The translations under genes were made by a program, and so were the position numbers. Under the pieces are notes generated by a model. The model was not told where the DNA came from and made no database searches. It saw only the letters and a program-made list of their open reading frames with translations. From Calcarisporiella thermophila CBS 279.70 (taxonomy: Eukaryota > Calcarisporiellomycota), in assembly GCF_041956535.1 (NCBI RefSeq), contig NW_027192196.1:514921-578920 (forward strand): DNA of 64,000 bases, read 5' to 3'. Shown here in pieces: positions 1 through 11,013 of the stretch (positions within the stretch are counted from its first letter, which is position 1; each line of letters starts with the position of its first letter).

Positions 1-1
1 C

Positions 2-701
2 AACCTAGGTTACGCAATTTCAGAAACAGGCATCAGTTCGACAACGGCTGCGGTTCTGGTGGGGGTGATGTCGGGTGTGAACTCGGTTGCGCGCATTGTA
101 TTGGGCGGCATTGCTGATATCTAGTATGCAAGCTTGCATAGATGCCTTGTATTTGACCCCGTCCCTGACTGATTCTTTGTCATCATTCTATAGTGGTCGA
201 GTCAATATTCTTTTCCTCTCAGTTTTGGTCTCTGGACTCTCCATTCTACTACTTTGGGTATTTGCAAATTATTTTGGAGTCCTTGTGCTCTTTATTATAT
301 TCTATGGAGCCAGCTCAGGTATGCGAATTCAATCTTCAAGCACTTTATTACACTAGAGTTGTGATGATGCCTTATCTCTTCTACAGGAGGATTTATCAGC
401 TTGTTCCCAGTCATCGTGGCCGAGTTAGCCAAACCAGAAGACATCCCTGTGGCGATTGGCTTTGCCTTCTTTGCATTTGCCGTTGGAAGCTTTCTCGGTC
501 CTGGTTTTACGATTCTATTGCGATCTGCCGGCGGCAATTTAGCTGGAATTATATTTGCAGGATGGTATGTAGTTGATTATTATTGAGTCTATTTTGGGCC
601 TTCAAGAATTAACCTGTCCCAATAGTGTCACCCTCGTCGCTGCGTTGTTTTCCGTCTGGCTGCGATACCTCCTGGACAAACGAATTTTTGCAAAAGTGTA
701 A
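2..701 (+). CDS. MFS transporter, monocarboxylate-transporter-like (5' partial)
   Basis: This is the C-terminal part of a 12-helix major facilitator of the SLC16/Mch type, which moves monocarboxylates or similar small solutes across the plasma or an internal membrane. The window opens inside the gene. Four exons join in frame at 2-123, 194-318, 387-564 and 626-701. Joining exons 1 and 2 gives GGIADIYGRVN, the conserved loop between two helices, followed by a hydrophobic segment. Exon 3 carries LFPVIVAELAKPEDIPVAIG and a glycine-rich helix pair (FAVGSFLGPG) typical of the second half of MCT-like carriers. The protein ends in a short cytosolic tail after RYLLDKRIFAKV. All three introns are GT-AG and about 60-70 nt. 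The substrate cannot be deduced. Confidence 0.8.
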
Positions 702-1806
702 ATGATTTTAATCTTTCCATTACCAATTCGAGTGCATAGACATGTTGAATTTACCATTACATAATAAAGAATGCTATTGAAGATATCAAACGGCCTAAAC
801 AATAACCATCTTTATGAGCCATAATAGGCTAATTCAAACTGGTTCAGAGCCTCATCCCCAGCAGGGAGGAGTTTAGTAAAGCAGGAATGCTGGATTGAAT
901 AGAGGGGAGCCGGCTTTTAACGTTCATATCACCCAGCCCATTTACACGAGCTAACCGCCGTGAGGCTTGTATGGGATTCATTCGGTTTAAAATACTCCAC
1001 TCTTGCATTATCTCGGCGACATTGTCTTACGAAAACGCCTATTCTGGGTGAATTGAGTGTTGTTGGGTGTCAAGTCCTTATGAAGGAAAACACTAAACTT
1101 TAACATCCAGTTTTGCACGGAGAGGCATTAATTGACAACCGGTTTGGTACAATCCATACCCCAGTTAGCGGAGTCATTGACCTTTCAGGATTATAGAAAT
1201 AGGAGGGTTGCAGCAATAGGATAATTTGTAGAGTATTTGGTGTAGTCGCAATAATAGAAGAGGTAGCAGACAGTTTCTTGACGATTCTGTACTCGGAGTG
1301 TGGAACAGGCAATGCTTTTGTGGAATTCATCACGATCTTGTTGTATTGCTTAATAAAATCATTATCCAATGTTTGCTTAGGCTGTTATTTTGGCTCGAAA
1401 AGTTTTCTTCAGTAGTTGAATGGAAATGCCCTCTACTCTGAGTTTTTGCCTATACTAGTAGCTGTCATGTCTGGATTCTTTGGACAATATTGCTCGCTAA
1501 ATCTATTAATAGAGGAACTATAGGAGGTTAAAAAAGCTAGCATATATACATAGCACAGGCCACTGCATGGAGGAACAAGGTTGCTACTCCAAGGAGCAAT
1601 GATCTTGATGTATTGTTGGCAATGCAAGGTTCGATATTTATAATTCTAATTCGTAATGGAGTATGGGATTCGGGGCTGCATTGGAGGGTTGTGTGACTGG
1701 CAATTTGCTATCACCCCCTTTTTTCTTCCCCACCTTTTTTTTTATTTTACTTCACCGAATTCTTTTCCCACTCTTCCCCCTTTTCATTTCATCCGCGGCT
1801 TCAGCC
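702..1806. other. intergenic, AT-rich, no supported gene
   Basis: About 1.1 kb between the MFS gene and the CBM gene. Short open stretches occur on both strands (for example 1100-1369 and 1433-1627 minus), but none resembles a known family or has convincing splice sites. The last 150 bases are pyrimidine-rich and probably belong to the promoter of the next gene. Confidence 0.5.
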
Positions 1807-2731
1807 ATGTTATCTTCACTCTTCTACATATGGCGGGACTGGTTTTTTCTCCCCTCGGTGCGCTTGGGCGTTAATCTCTACTACCTCTTCTGGCCAGCAG
1901 GTATACTGTTTGATCCTGTAGGTTGGCTGGGGATACCGGAACTACTAGGTGTACAGCGCCCTTATTATGCCGACGCCAAGAAACCAGCGCCTTCAGAGAA
2001 AAACGATCAAAAGCAAGCCGAGCAGACGAGTCATGAGGATCCACCTGCGTATGAGGATATCCAGGGCCAGAAATGTTCGGAAGGAATCAAGAAATCGCCA
2101 AGTGATTTTCAGAATGGAAACTACACCGTACCTACCGAGTGAGTAGCTCGCTTCGGGCACACCTTATTTTCCAATCGGAAGGGTTTCCCATATATCAACC
2201 TATTTCCGACTCTAACCATTGTCCCTCCGTAGATTTCTGTGGAGACGCGGTGGCAACGAGGTTTTCGTAACTGGAACCTTTGATGACTGGAAGAGTGAGT
2301 GAGAGTTCTCCCGGGTGTGAGCCGTACCCTCTGCATAGGAAAGCTACTCATACGTCCTCGTTGGGGATACCATTTCATTTTCAATTCTAGAGACGCTGAA
2401 AATGGCCAAGAGCTCTGCCGGGAACCAGGTGGTCCACTATGCTTGCCCGAGTATTGACCGGTCGAGGCCGCAGCTCTTCAAGTTTGTCGTTGATGGAGAA
2501 TGGTGGGCTTTTTTTTTTCATTTTCTCTCGTTTTGTCGAACGAATCTAAGCTATTTATTCCTATTGCTTTCCTGTTCTCTTAGGCGGTGCGATCCAGACC
2601 TACCGATAGTAAGGGATGAGGGTAAGTTAAGAGTGTCTACACCGCCCGTGGCCTTGGCCAAACAGGAATCTCACTTCGAAGTGTCTCTAGGTGGAAACGA
2701 GAATCATCAGCTCCCCAAGATGGAAATGTGA
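1807..2731 (+). CDS. AMPK-type glycogen-binding (CBM48) protein with hydrophobic N-terminus
   Basis: Predicted 194-residue protein from five exons (1807-2138, 2233-2294, 2391-2502, 2584-2621, 2691-2731), all phases consistent. Residues about 1-47 are strongly hydrophobic and aromatic (WRDWFFLP, LYYLFWPAGIL) and could sit in a membrane. A polar linker follows. The C-terminal part is an AMPK1_CBM/CBM48 fold: FLWRRGGNEVFVTGTFDDWK, then a strand pattern ending QLFKFVVDGEWRCDP and a closing asparagine/leucine turn. In this family the conserved Trp and Lys residues contact glycogen or starch-like glucans. The start at 1807 was chosen because it gives the hydrophobic leader directly; an in-frame ATG at 1663 would add 48 residues of low-complexity pyrimidine-rich translation. 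The combination suggests a glucan-tethering membrane protein, which is inference. Catalytic function is unlikely. Confidence 0.75.
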
Positions 2732-3264
2732 CGAGCAGAAGAAACACCGCTTGATCCGTGTCGACCTCCGAAAAGGACCATCCAAATTAGGACATTATGC
2801 CAAAGCTCGTTGTATCCATGTTTATAGTTTGGTTTCTGATATGAATGAATCGTTTGCAGATATTGTTGTTTCATACCATTTAGTGTTGTTCTATTTTTGA
2901 AAGTGAAAGGAAATGTAACTTTTCTCCTTTTGTGTGCAATCTAAGGTTATACTATAAACCTGCTAGTGGAGAGGGGAGGGGTGTGCGAATGGATTTTCTA
3001 TTGAAAGAGGAAAGGGGGCTACCAGCTCGTGGCGTAAAACACTGAATTAAGATTTCCCAAGTCACGGCTCGCGTGGCCCGGGAAATAGGGACATGCATGA
3101 GGTTTCGGGCCACCTTTTTCACATCCTCCTCCATTCTATAGCATTCCTCGTACCAACTCGCTCCACTCCATCTCGCTTTCCAGGACAAAGCGGCCCAAAG
3201 CTTCACTCGTTTTCAGCCTGTGCATTCTCTAGGATCTTAATCACCGGTCGGCCAGCCTTCGACA

Positions 3265-4786
3265 ATGCCTTCCCCCGTGGCCATCGTCATTTACCTCTCG
3301 GTCATTGTCGGCATCATTGCATGCCAGCTCCTACTCTACTTCTTGCTCAACATGGTCGCCAAACGAACGGACAACATGCTCGATGACGATATCATCAAAT
3401 ATGCGTAGGTGTATTTCCTATCTCTATTTCATTTGGCTCCAGCTTGCCCCTTGAAGCAGCCTCTCTAACTTGACCATGGCATTAGTCGGTGGCCAACTCT
3501 CCTTCTATTCCCCACCATCGGCGCACTGGCCTCCACCTCCATCCTCCAGCTGGAAGAGTCCACCTACAACACCCTTCACCACGCCTTGGTTATCATCTTG
3601 ATTATTGCCCTGACCTGGCTGGTCATGAATCTGATCAAAATCATCACCCACTTTGTTGCGCGGAAGCACGATTGGACTAAGAAGGAGAATAACCTACGGT
3701 CGCGGCAGGCCATGACCCAGTCGGTTGTGATTATGCGGACATTGAGCGGGTTGGTGATCGTGGTGGGCATCGGAGCCGTAAGTACCATATGCCCAGGGGC
3801 GACCCACGCTGGTGCCAACGAGGGGAAGTCAGACCTAATCTTCTATTGGGTTTCGTCTAGATCGCGTTAACTTTCCCGCAGGTGTACACGGTGGGGGCAT
3901 CCCTTTTGGCATCTGCCGGTATCTTGTCACTGATCGTGGGTATGAGCGCGAAGCCGATCTTTGAAAACATGGTAGGTTGAGGATGGATTCAATCAAAATG
4001 AAGCACTGTGATCGACGCTGCAAATCTGATGACACAGGTTGCCTCCCTCCAAATTGCCCTCACCCAACCGATCACCCTCGACGATGAGGTGCTCATCGAC
4101 GGCGAATACGGTCGCATTGGTAAGTTCCGTGCCCATCTTTCTAGCATTGTGTGGTTCGGCCGTTGTAATACATTCCGCCCCTTGCAGAGGAGATCGGGTC
4201 TCTCTACGTGGTCGTCCGCACCTGGGATGAACGGCGACTCGTGATTCCCCTCTCGAGATTCCTGACGCAGACCTTCGAGAATTGGACCCTCAAGAGCCCC
4301 CAGAAACTGGGCTATGTATACCTCTACCTGGACTACAGCATACCCATCGACGAGATACGGGAGAAATTGCGGCAGTACTGCGAGGAGAGTATTTATTGGG
4401 ATGGCCGAGTGGCCCTTGTTCATGTAAGGATTCATTTTCTATAGGTGGTGCTGCTTCTCCTCTCCCCCTCAGCTTTGCATGGGGAGAGGGCCCGTGGGCT
4501 ATCATTGACGTGTCGCCTTGTAACGTAGGTTACCGATGCGACCGAAAAGTGTATCCAGGTTCGTCTCCTTGTTAGCGCCCGCACAGCGCCGCTCTGCACT
4601 GACCTTCGCAACGAGCTGCGAGAAAAAATGATCCGGTACGTGAACGAGAAATACCCAGAGGCTTTGCCCGTTCTTCGATGCCATATCCACAAGCATAGTG
4701 AGGAAGCGAAAGATGAGGGCACGGTCGACGGGGACCCGTTGGGTGCGTGGCGGATGGGGTTGCAGGAAAACGAAAAAACAGAATAA
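3265..4786 (+). CDS. MscS-family mechanosensitive ion channel, compact bacterial-type
   Basis: Six exons (3265-3404, 3486-3777, 3861-3971, 4038-4119, 4188-4423, 4529-4786) encode 372 residues. Hydrophobic segments cover about residues 4-30, 45-110 and 125-150. The pore-lining helix and beta domain read GASLLASAGILSLIVG, then IALTQPITLDDEVLIDGEYG, VVVRTWDERRLVIPLSRFL and FENWT, followed by the C-terminal alpha/beta region (VTDATEKCIQVRLLVSA). MscS channels open under membrane tension and release solutes during hypo-osmotic shock. Known fungal members (Msy1/Msy2 type) are much larger and carry an EF-hand; none is visible here. Size and motifs match small bacterial MscS proteins better. The presence of five introns shows it is a resident nuclear gene, not contamination. 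Cellular location is unknown. Confidence 0.85.
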
Positions 4787-5545
4787 ACTGATCCCAATCC
4801 AAATAAGGCTTCCCCTGCGGATCCTGATCAAGCATCTGCGGGGAAAGGCTTCTTTTAAGGCACTTTCTCTTCCTACGTAGATTATTTCCATGTTCGCACG
4901 GCATTTACCCCTATTCCTATCGACCCTCCTTCTTGTGCATCATCTCTTTTTATCTAGGGCAATCCCTTTTGTATTTATTTATACTCTCTAAAAAAACACT
5001 TTGGGTGGTCCGAATTAGCACCCAACCTCCTGTTTAGATATTAGATGTTAGGTATTTTCATTTTCCTTGTGGCAATAGACTCAGTGGACCTTGGACATGA
5101 TTATGGGTTGAGATTGGACTCGAAAGGCGGTTATACTATATAAAGTATTTTCAAAAGTTTATTCCTTTACATGTATAGAATAAGAAAAAGTAGGAGGGAG
5201 AAAAAAAAGAGTAAAGAGAAAAGAAAAAGAAAAAGAAAAAGAAAAAAAAGACAGCTATAGGGTGGGAGGAAAGGTAGAAAAAAAGGTGTGAAATCACGTC
5301 AACACATCCTGATATTAAGGGGGGAAAATAAGTGCACTAAAGCATCCCACTTATTAGAGGTGGGACGGAGGATATGACAAGAATAAGAATAGAGGGGGAG
5401 GGGTGCAGGGAAATTGGGGGGGGGGGGGCAAGGGAAGAGGAGATCAGGGGAGAGTGATTATATAAAGGAAAAAGAAAAGAAACTATATCTTACTGTATCA
5501 TGGAATGATAGTCTAAAAACATCTTTTTTATGTGGGTTGTCAGCT
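4787..5545. other. convergent intergenic region with polypurine tract
   Basis: Lies between the 3' ends of the MscS gene (+) and the kinesin gene (-). It holds no supported gene. From about 5175 to 5480 the plus strand is almost pure purine, including an AAAAAG-type microsatellite near 5216-5250 and a G run at 5417-5428. It probably contains both 3' UTRs. Confidence 0.6.
5175..5480. repeat. polypurine low-complexity tract with (A4-5 G)n microsatellite
   Basis: The plus strand is dominated by A and G for roughly 300 bases. It contains several AAAAAG units in a row around 5216-5250 and a run of twelve G near 5420. It lies in the kinesin 3' flank. Such tracts are prone to replication slippage and can form triplexes; no function is implied. 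Confidence 0.6.
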
Positions 5546-8500
5546 TTAGATGCCTCCGTTTCTCCACGCCGAGATCCAAGAGGTGCGTTTATCCTGCTTA
5601 TTCACCGACGGCGAGCTGGAGGGGCCCAGTCCCGCCCCGTTGTTATTGAGGGTGGCTCCGGAGGAGGAGGGGGCGGCGCCTCCATCCACCAGCTGGGCGT
5701 TTCCGCTCATCTCCACCGCGGGCACTCCACCGCCACGAAGCGGTTTCGCAATCCGGCCAAAGTTGAGGGCCGTGAAGGCGGGGTTTTGCGACTTCTGCGT
5801 GCGCGCCTGCTCGAGTCGCTCCCGCACCGATTGCAGCTGTGTCTCGAACTTCTGGTTTTGCATCGTCAGCTTCTCCTGGGCCTCCTGCAGTAGCATTTCC
5901 AGATTCTGGATGCGTTCATTGCGGGTGGCGAGTTTGCGCTCCGCAATGGCAACCTCCTTCTTGAGGGTTGCGTTCTGTTCGACAAGCTGCTTCTGCACGT
6001 TGGTCAACTGCTCGAGATTGCGCTCGAGGAAGGCCATCTTCTTTTGCTGAGCCTTGTTGTTGTTTGTCTTGACCGCCTGGTTGTACTGCTCCCGCGTCTC
6101 ATCGAGCGACATTTCAAGCTCAACCACCTTCTCACAGCGGTTTTGGAGGTCACGCATCAGCGCCTTCTTCATCATCTCGAAGTCAGCAAGTTGCTGAGAC
6201 TATAGAGGAGTGGGCGAGGGGGGGGGGGGCACAGAGTTGAGGGTTGAGCCACATCAAGATACACAAAAAACGACCCTCTGCTTACCATAGTCTGACGGAT
6301 ACGCTCGATATCCTTTTCCTTCTCTGCAATTTCCTTCGAGTCCACGATCTTGGGCTGCTGGTGCACCACGGTCTGCAACTCATCGTTGGCCCTGCGCAAA
6401 TCGAGAACGGTCGCGTTCAACCGGTGCATGCCCTCGTTCTTCTTCTCAAGCTCCCGGCGCAACTCCTCGATTTCCTTTTCTTGCGCCTCGCGTTTCGAGC
6501 TGTATTGCGCCTCGAGCTTCGTCTTCAACTCCTGGATGGTCGCGGCAATATCCATGTCGGAGCGCGCCTCCTCCTCTGCTATTGTCTTGTCCAGCAGGTC
6601 CTCGTACTCTAGCTCCATGTTGTTGAGGCGTAGTTCGAGCTCGTCGCGCTTCCGCATCAAACCGTCATTCTCCCGGTGCAGCTCCTCGATGGTGCGAGTG
6701 TGTTGCTCCACAATGGCACGCAGCTCGCACACCTCCTTCCGCAGGGAAGCCAACTCTTCGCTTTGTGCGCCTGAATCCGCCTCGTGTTTGCTGAGGGTCT
6801 CCCGCATTTGGTTTGCGCGCTCAGAAAGCATGCCGGAAGGATCCAGGTCCGCCATGATCGCCGCCAGCTTCTCCTGCTTCCGCTTCTCCTTGTCTTCCTC
6901 GAACGGATCACGCTTGGCAAGGCGCAGCTCTAGAATGTTTTTCTACCAATTGGGGAAGGGGGAGATCGGGTTAAATCCTATGACGAAACAATGCATTCGA
7001 CGGTGGATTAAAAAAAAAAACCTTGAGCGATTCGATCTCGTTGGAGAGCTCCTGGTTGGCCTCGCGAAGACTGTCCATGGTGATGACGGCCTCCTTATTC
7101 TCATAGGAGACCTTTTGGAGCTGCAATCGTAGCTCGTTGACTTCCGACGACATTTGTTTGTGCTCCTACAACCCCATAATACAAACGAGGATTAAACTAG
7201 GGCTCAGTCAGATCCGACTGAATAGAGAGTTTACCGCTGTCATCTGGGAATCGTGCTCCTTGATGAAGTTGAGCTCATCTCGTAACGCCTGGGTTTCCTT
7301 TTCCTTCTCCTGCAGCTCTGTCTCCTTCTCTGCAAGCTGGTCGGTAAGTTCATTCTCCCGCTTCAGGAATTCCTCTCTTTCGTCCTTTTCAAGCGGAACA
7401 GACGCGGGCGTAGCTGGGCGAGACTCCTCCTGTTGTGCGATGGCTTTGACAGCCGGGTTGGCCGCCAGCTGCGTCGGAAGCGAGCCCGAGACCACCTTGT
7501 CCATGGTGATCCACTCCGACTCGGGCACTTGCTCTCCTGCGCGCCACTGGCTGATCTCACCCTCAAGGGCAGCAATGTATTGCTGATAGGTAACCGCCTC
7601 GGATTTGACCTTTTTGAGCAAGGCCTTGAGCTCGGCAGGGCTGAGCTCTTGGTTGATCTTGGCCTTGTTCTTGATGGTCTTGGCCCTACAGGACGGCAGA
7701 GATGAGATGACCTGTGATAAAATCAGCTATCCAACTTCAGGACAGGTGGACGTACCTCATACCGAACCGAAGCGTACTGATAGTTTCGGCATCGTTGAAA
7801 GATGAGGGCGAGCAGTTGATGATGAGGGTTGTACGCGAATTACCACCCAGCGACTCCTGCAGGATTCGGGTCAGTTTACTGTCACGATAAGGGATGTGGG
7901 TAGACTATAAAAGTTGAAACGGAAGCATAGAGGTTAGAAATCATCTCGACTTGCTTTTGAAGGCCTATTTTACTTTTCCATCCGTCAAGGCATTGATCAC
8001 CATGCCAAGCGCCGAGAGCGACTTGTTGATCTTTTTGGCCTCCTCCAGAGTCTGGCCCGAAGCGCCCGTCTTTCCAACTTTCTCTGAACCCGCTAGATCG
8101 ACCAGGAAGAGCCGACCCATCTTCACTTTGCCGTCCACGAGATTCTTTTGAGCAATGTTAATCACGAAAATGGAGTGACTACGTGAACTCTCCGCATTCA
8201 TGTCTATGTGGAAGGAGTGGGAAAAAAAAAAATCGAAAAAAATTATCAATCCTTGGTAACTTCTCCAATCTCATTTTGAGTGCTCCTACTTGTATAAGCG
8301 ACCACTCGAGCATTTCCTCCTCGTCGCATGACTTCGTACACCTCCTGAATGGAGCTTACATATACTTCTAAAAGGCCTTTTACATACACACCACGGTTCT
8401 TCTCTTCATGAATCGGAAGATTGTCCTGACTCGCTAGATGGATTGAATGGATTGGTGATAGAGAAAAAGGAGTCATTCAGTACCCAAATCGACAGACTAG

Positions 8501-9220
8501 CTCTGAAATTCAGGAGAAGGGGAGGGGGGGAGAGTACTTACGATTTAACAGATCCCGAATTCTCTCCATATAAATTTCCATGTATGAGACTTTGACGGTA
8601 TATTCCATGGTGGGGGGTGACGACATAATGCTAGCAAAAATCTGCTCGACAATTCGAGGAATGATTCCCTTCAAGTCATCGTCATCGATGTTTGCTCCCT
8701 TTCATCAAGAAATTGGGTGGATAGAAGGGGAGTGAGAAATGGAGAGCAATATCCCAAGGTTCATCCGATACTCTACCATCATTGTAAAAGTTTTACCAGA
8801 GCCAGTCTGGCCATAAGCAAAGACGGTGCCATTATAACCATTCATCACATCTATTCAAAGGTGAAAAAAAAATGGTCAATCTCAATGTCGATCTGGAAGA
8901 GGCAAAACCGCAAATACCTTCGACGATAGGCTTGATGGAATGCTCAAAGAGATCATTCTGCCTGGTTTCCATGCCAAAGACGCGGTCAAACGTAAACGAT
9001 CCAGGATATTCCTTGCTCTAAAACAGCGCGGCAAATGTAATGTCCGACATCTCAAGGTATGGCATGCAAGCAAAATCGGCACGATCTCCAACACACTTAC
9101 CTCTACTTTGACCGTTGTATGATCTTCATCGATATTTATGATTGGGACACCTCCCTCTTTTATTTCTCTCTGGTTTTGCGGCCGAAACCGGCACACAACC
9201 TTGATATTATTGCCAGACAT
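5546..9220 (-). CDS. conventional kinesin (kinesin-1) heavy chain
   Basis: Plus-end-directed microtubule motor. Translation starts at 9220 ([14 protein letters not shown]) and ends at 5546. Several short introns interrupt the motor; the first exons are 9101-9220, about 8919-9018 and 8779-8852. Motor motifs in order: FTFDRVFG, P-loop GQTGSGKT (about 8784-8820), switch [10 protein letters not shown], switch [11 protein letters not shown], and microtubule-binding [13 protein letters not shown]. The neck reads [19 protein letters not shown]. Long heptad coiled coils follow (7600-5900). The tail carries the autoinhibitory IAK motif ([10 protein letters not shown] near 5740). No light-chain gene is seen nearby; fungal kinesin-1 normally lacks light chains. 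The motif order is what is expected for a fungal KHC that moves vesicles and dynein along hyphae. The last ~60 residues are low-complexity Gly/Ser. Confidence 0.95.
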
Positions 9221-10174
9221 TGGAAGTCTATGCGGGGAATGTTCTTCTAATCACAGACACTTCTAGAATTTGTGTTCAAGTTTTGCATGCGGTAGAAAAC
9301 AATAAAAAGTCAGGCCCAGTCCGACCCAAGACAAACATCCAATTGCCTACCTAGTTGAAAGAAAACAGATGGATGACTGAGAGTGGTGCGGACAATATGC
9401 AAATTGTGTCAGCAAGCGTCCTTTTGCGGTGATGCGTCTCTCTTTCTCTAGCGCCTCCCAATCTCTTTTCTGATCTGACCTCTCGCTAAGCAATGTAAAT
9501 GATGTAGGGAGAAATATGAGATGAACTTGAAACTGCTGCTGCTGAAATTTGGGGAATGTATCGCATCACTCTCTGACGTCGACCCTAGATAACCAGAAAT
9601 TTTTATTATCGGGTGTGACGCTGATTTAGGAATTTTTGGCAGCCGAGTCCAGGGCGGCCCGGGGGCTCGCGTGTTTGGCCAGACTAGGGGGCGGGGACGA
9701 AGCCGCCCCCAGCCAGCGGCCAAAGGGAACATGCCCAGAGCGTGCATTGGAGTCGCGGGAGCAGCGGAAACCAAGTCACGGAAATTAGCGAAAAGCATTG
9801 TGCATAGGATTTCATGCTCGCCTCTGCTCAGATGATTTGAGGGGATTCAAAGGAGAAATTATGAGCGGATGGGGATGTCTGAATCCTATTTAATATGTCG
9901 AAGGGAGGAGGGGAAAAAACAATAAATATACAGTGTATTGCCAGAAAAGAGAGCCCGATATGCTATTTTAACAACAAAACAAACAGGGAAGAAAAATGAA
10001 ATAACACTCCAATGCGGTCCAAACAAAACATGACTCCTTTCTAAATGAAAAAAAAAAAGAAGAGTTCTGAGAAGATGGGATGAAGAGGGGAGTTGAGGGC
10101 AGGCATTAGCAGCAATGACGCAAGAATCGAAGAGGGGGAGTGGGTGGGTTGGATGCCGGAGGAAGGTGAGGTAG
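9221..10174. other. intergenic: kinesin promoter side and 3' flank of CSD gene
   Basis: About 950 bases upstream of the kinesin start and downstream of the cold-shock gene. A GC-rich patch at 9640-9740 allows a 116-codon minus-strand frame (9448-9798), but its composition is low-complexity and it has no recognisable domain. No gene is called here. Confidence 0.5.
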
Positions 10175-11013
10175 CTAATATTGGTGTGCGGAGTGCCCGA
10201 AGTTTCCTTGGGGCTGGGTATAGGGGTGCACCAGCATGACCACCTGAGGCTGCGTGTACGGGTAAACGGGCTGAACATAGCCGTATTGCGCAGGGGCCTG
10301 AGGCGTGTAGGGTGCGGGCTGTTCGTAGCTGTAGCCTTGGGTGTATCCTATATTAAACAAAGCGGGTTGAGCAAACTGGCCTGCGGGTTGGGTTGCTCTC
10401 TCACGGGGGAGTTACCGGGGGGAATATAGGTGATGCCAGGCGAGCCAACGACCAAGGCCGGCCGCGGGATATCCGGTTCTCCTATGACCGGCTGGCCGCC
10501 GGGCGCCGTGACTCTGCCCGCCTGCCAGCCTTTGGGCCCTTGCACCAAGTCGTATTCTACCTGAAACACAAGCAGAGTTAGAAGCAGGAAAGGGGCCGCC
10601 GCCAGACTGCGGATCCAGAATTCAGCTCAGACATTACTTCTTCGCCCTAGAAGAAAACACAAGCCCACCTGGCGTCAGTAACACACACACACACACACAC
10701 ATGCAAGCCAATGGAAATCTCAAGCCCACCTCAGCCAAACTTTTGTAGACGCCTGAGCTGTAGATAGCCGAATGGTGCACGAAGACTGCGAACAACAAGT
10801 TAGTAAAGAAGAGAAGCAGCATGGAGGGGGGAGGCGGGATTGCGGGATCACCTTCGGCATTTCTCTCCTGCGGATTGTTGGGTATAATGAAGCCGTAGCC
10901 CTTGGTGCTATTAAAGAACTGGCATGGGGAGGAGGGGTTAGCGGGCGGCGGGCCGGTGGGGCGTGGGGCTGGCAACCTACCTTGACGCGCCCCGTTCGAC
11001 GTAGCGAAGACAT
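10175..11013 (-). CDS. cold-shock-domain RNA-binding protein with Tyr/Pro/Gln-rich tail
   Basis: Five exons (11013-10981, 10918-10852, 10785-10730, 10560-10416, 10347-10175) give 157 residues. Residues about 5-72 form a cold-shock domain: GRVKFFNSTKGYGFI contains the RNP1-like motif and VFVHHSAI is RNP2-like, followed by VEYDLVQGPKGWQAGRVT. Such domains bind single-stranded RNA or DNA and act in mRNA translation and stability. The loop between RNP1 and RNP2 holds an insert (PNNPQERNAE). The C-terminal 55 residues consist mostly of Tyr, Pro, Gln and Gly with repeated YTQPQ/YTPQ units, a composition typical of proteins that join RNP granules. The third intron contains a (CA)n repeat. There is no RGG or zinc knuckle, so this is not a Lin28-type protein. 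Confidence 0.88.
10679..10701. repeat. (CA)n dinucleotide microsatellite in an intron
   Basis: An uninterrupted AC/CA repeat of about eleven units lies in the third intron of the cold-shock-domain gene, a few tens of bases after the donor site. It does not affect the reading frame. Confidence 0.9.

Noticed and set aside
1100-1627. Small minus-strand ORFs and plus-strand fragments between 1.1 and 1.6 kb
   Set aside because: No family match, no splice evidence, and frequent stops; a decayed gene is possible but cannot be shown.
5175-5480. CRISPR-like or regulatory repeat
   Set aside because: It is a simple purine microsatellite without spacers or repeat units of constant length.
9448-9798. 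Minus-strand ORF of 116 codons
   Set aside because: GC-rich patch with no domain, overlapping nothing supported; likely chance.
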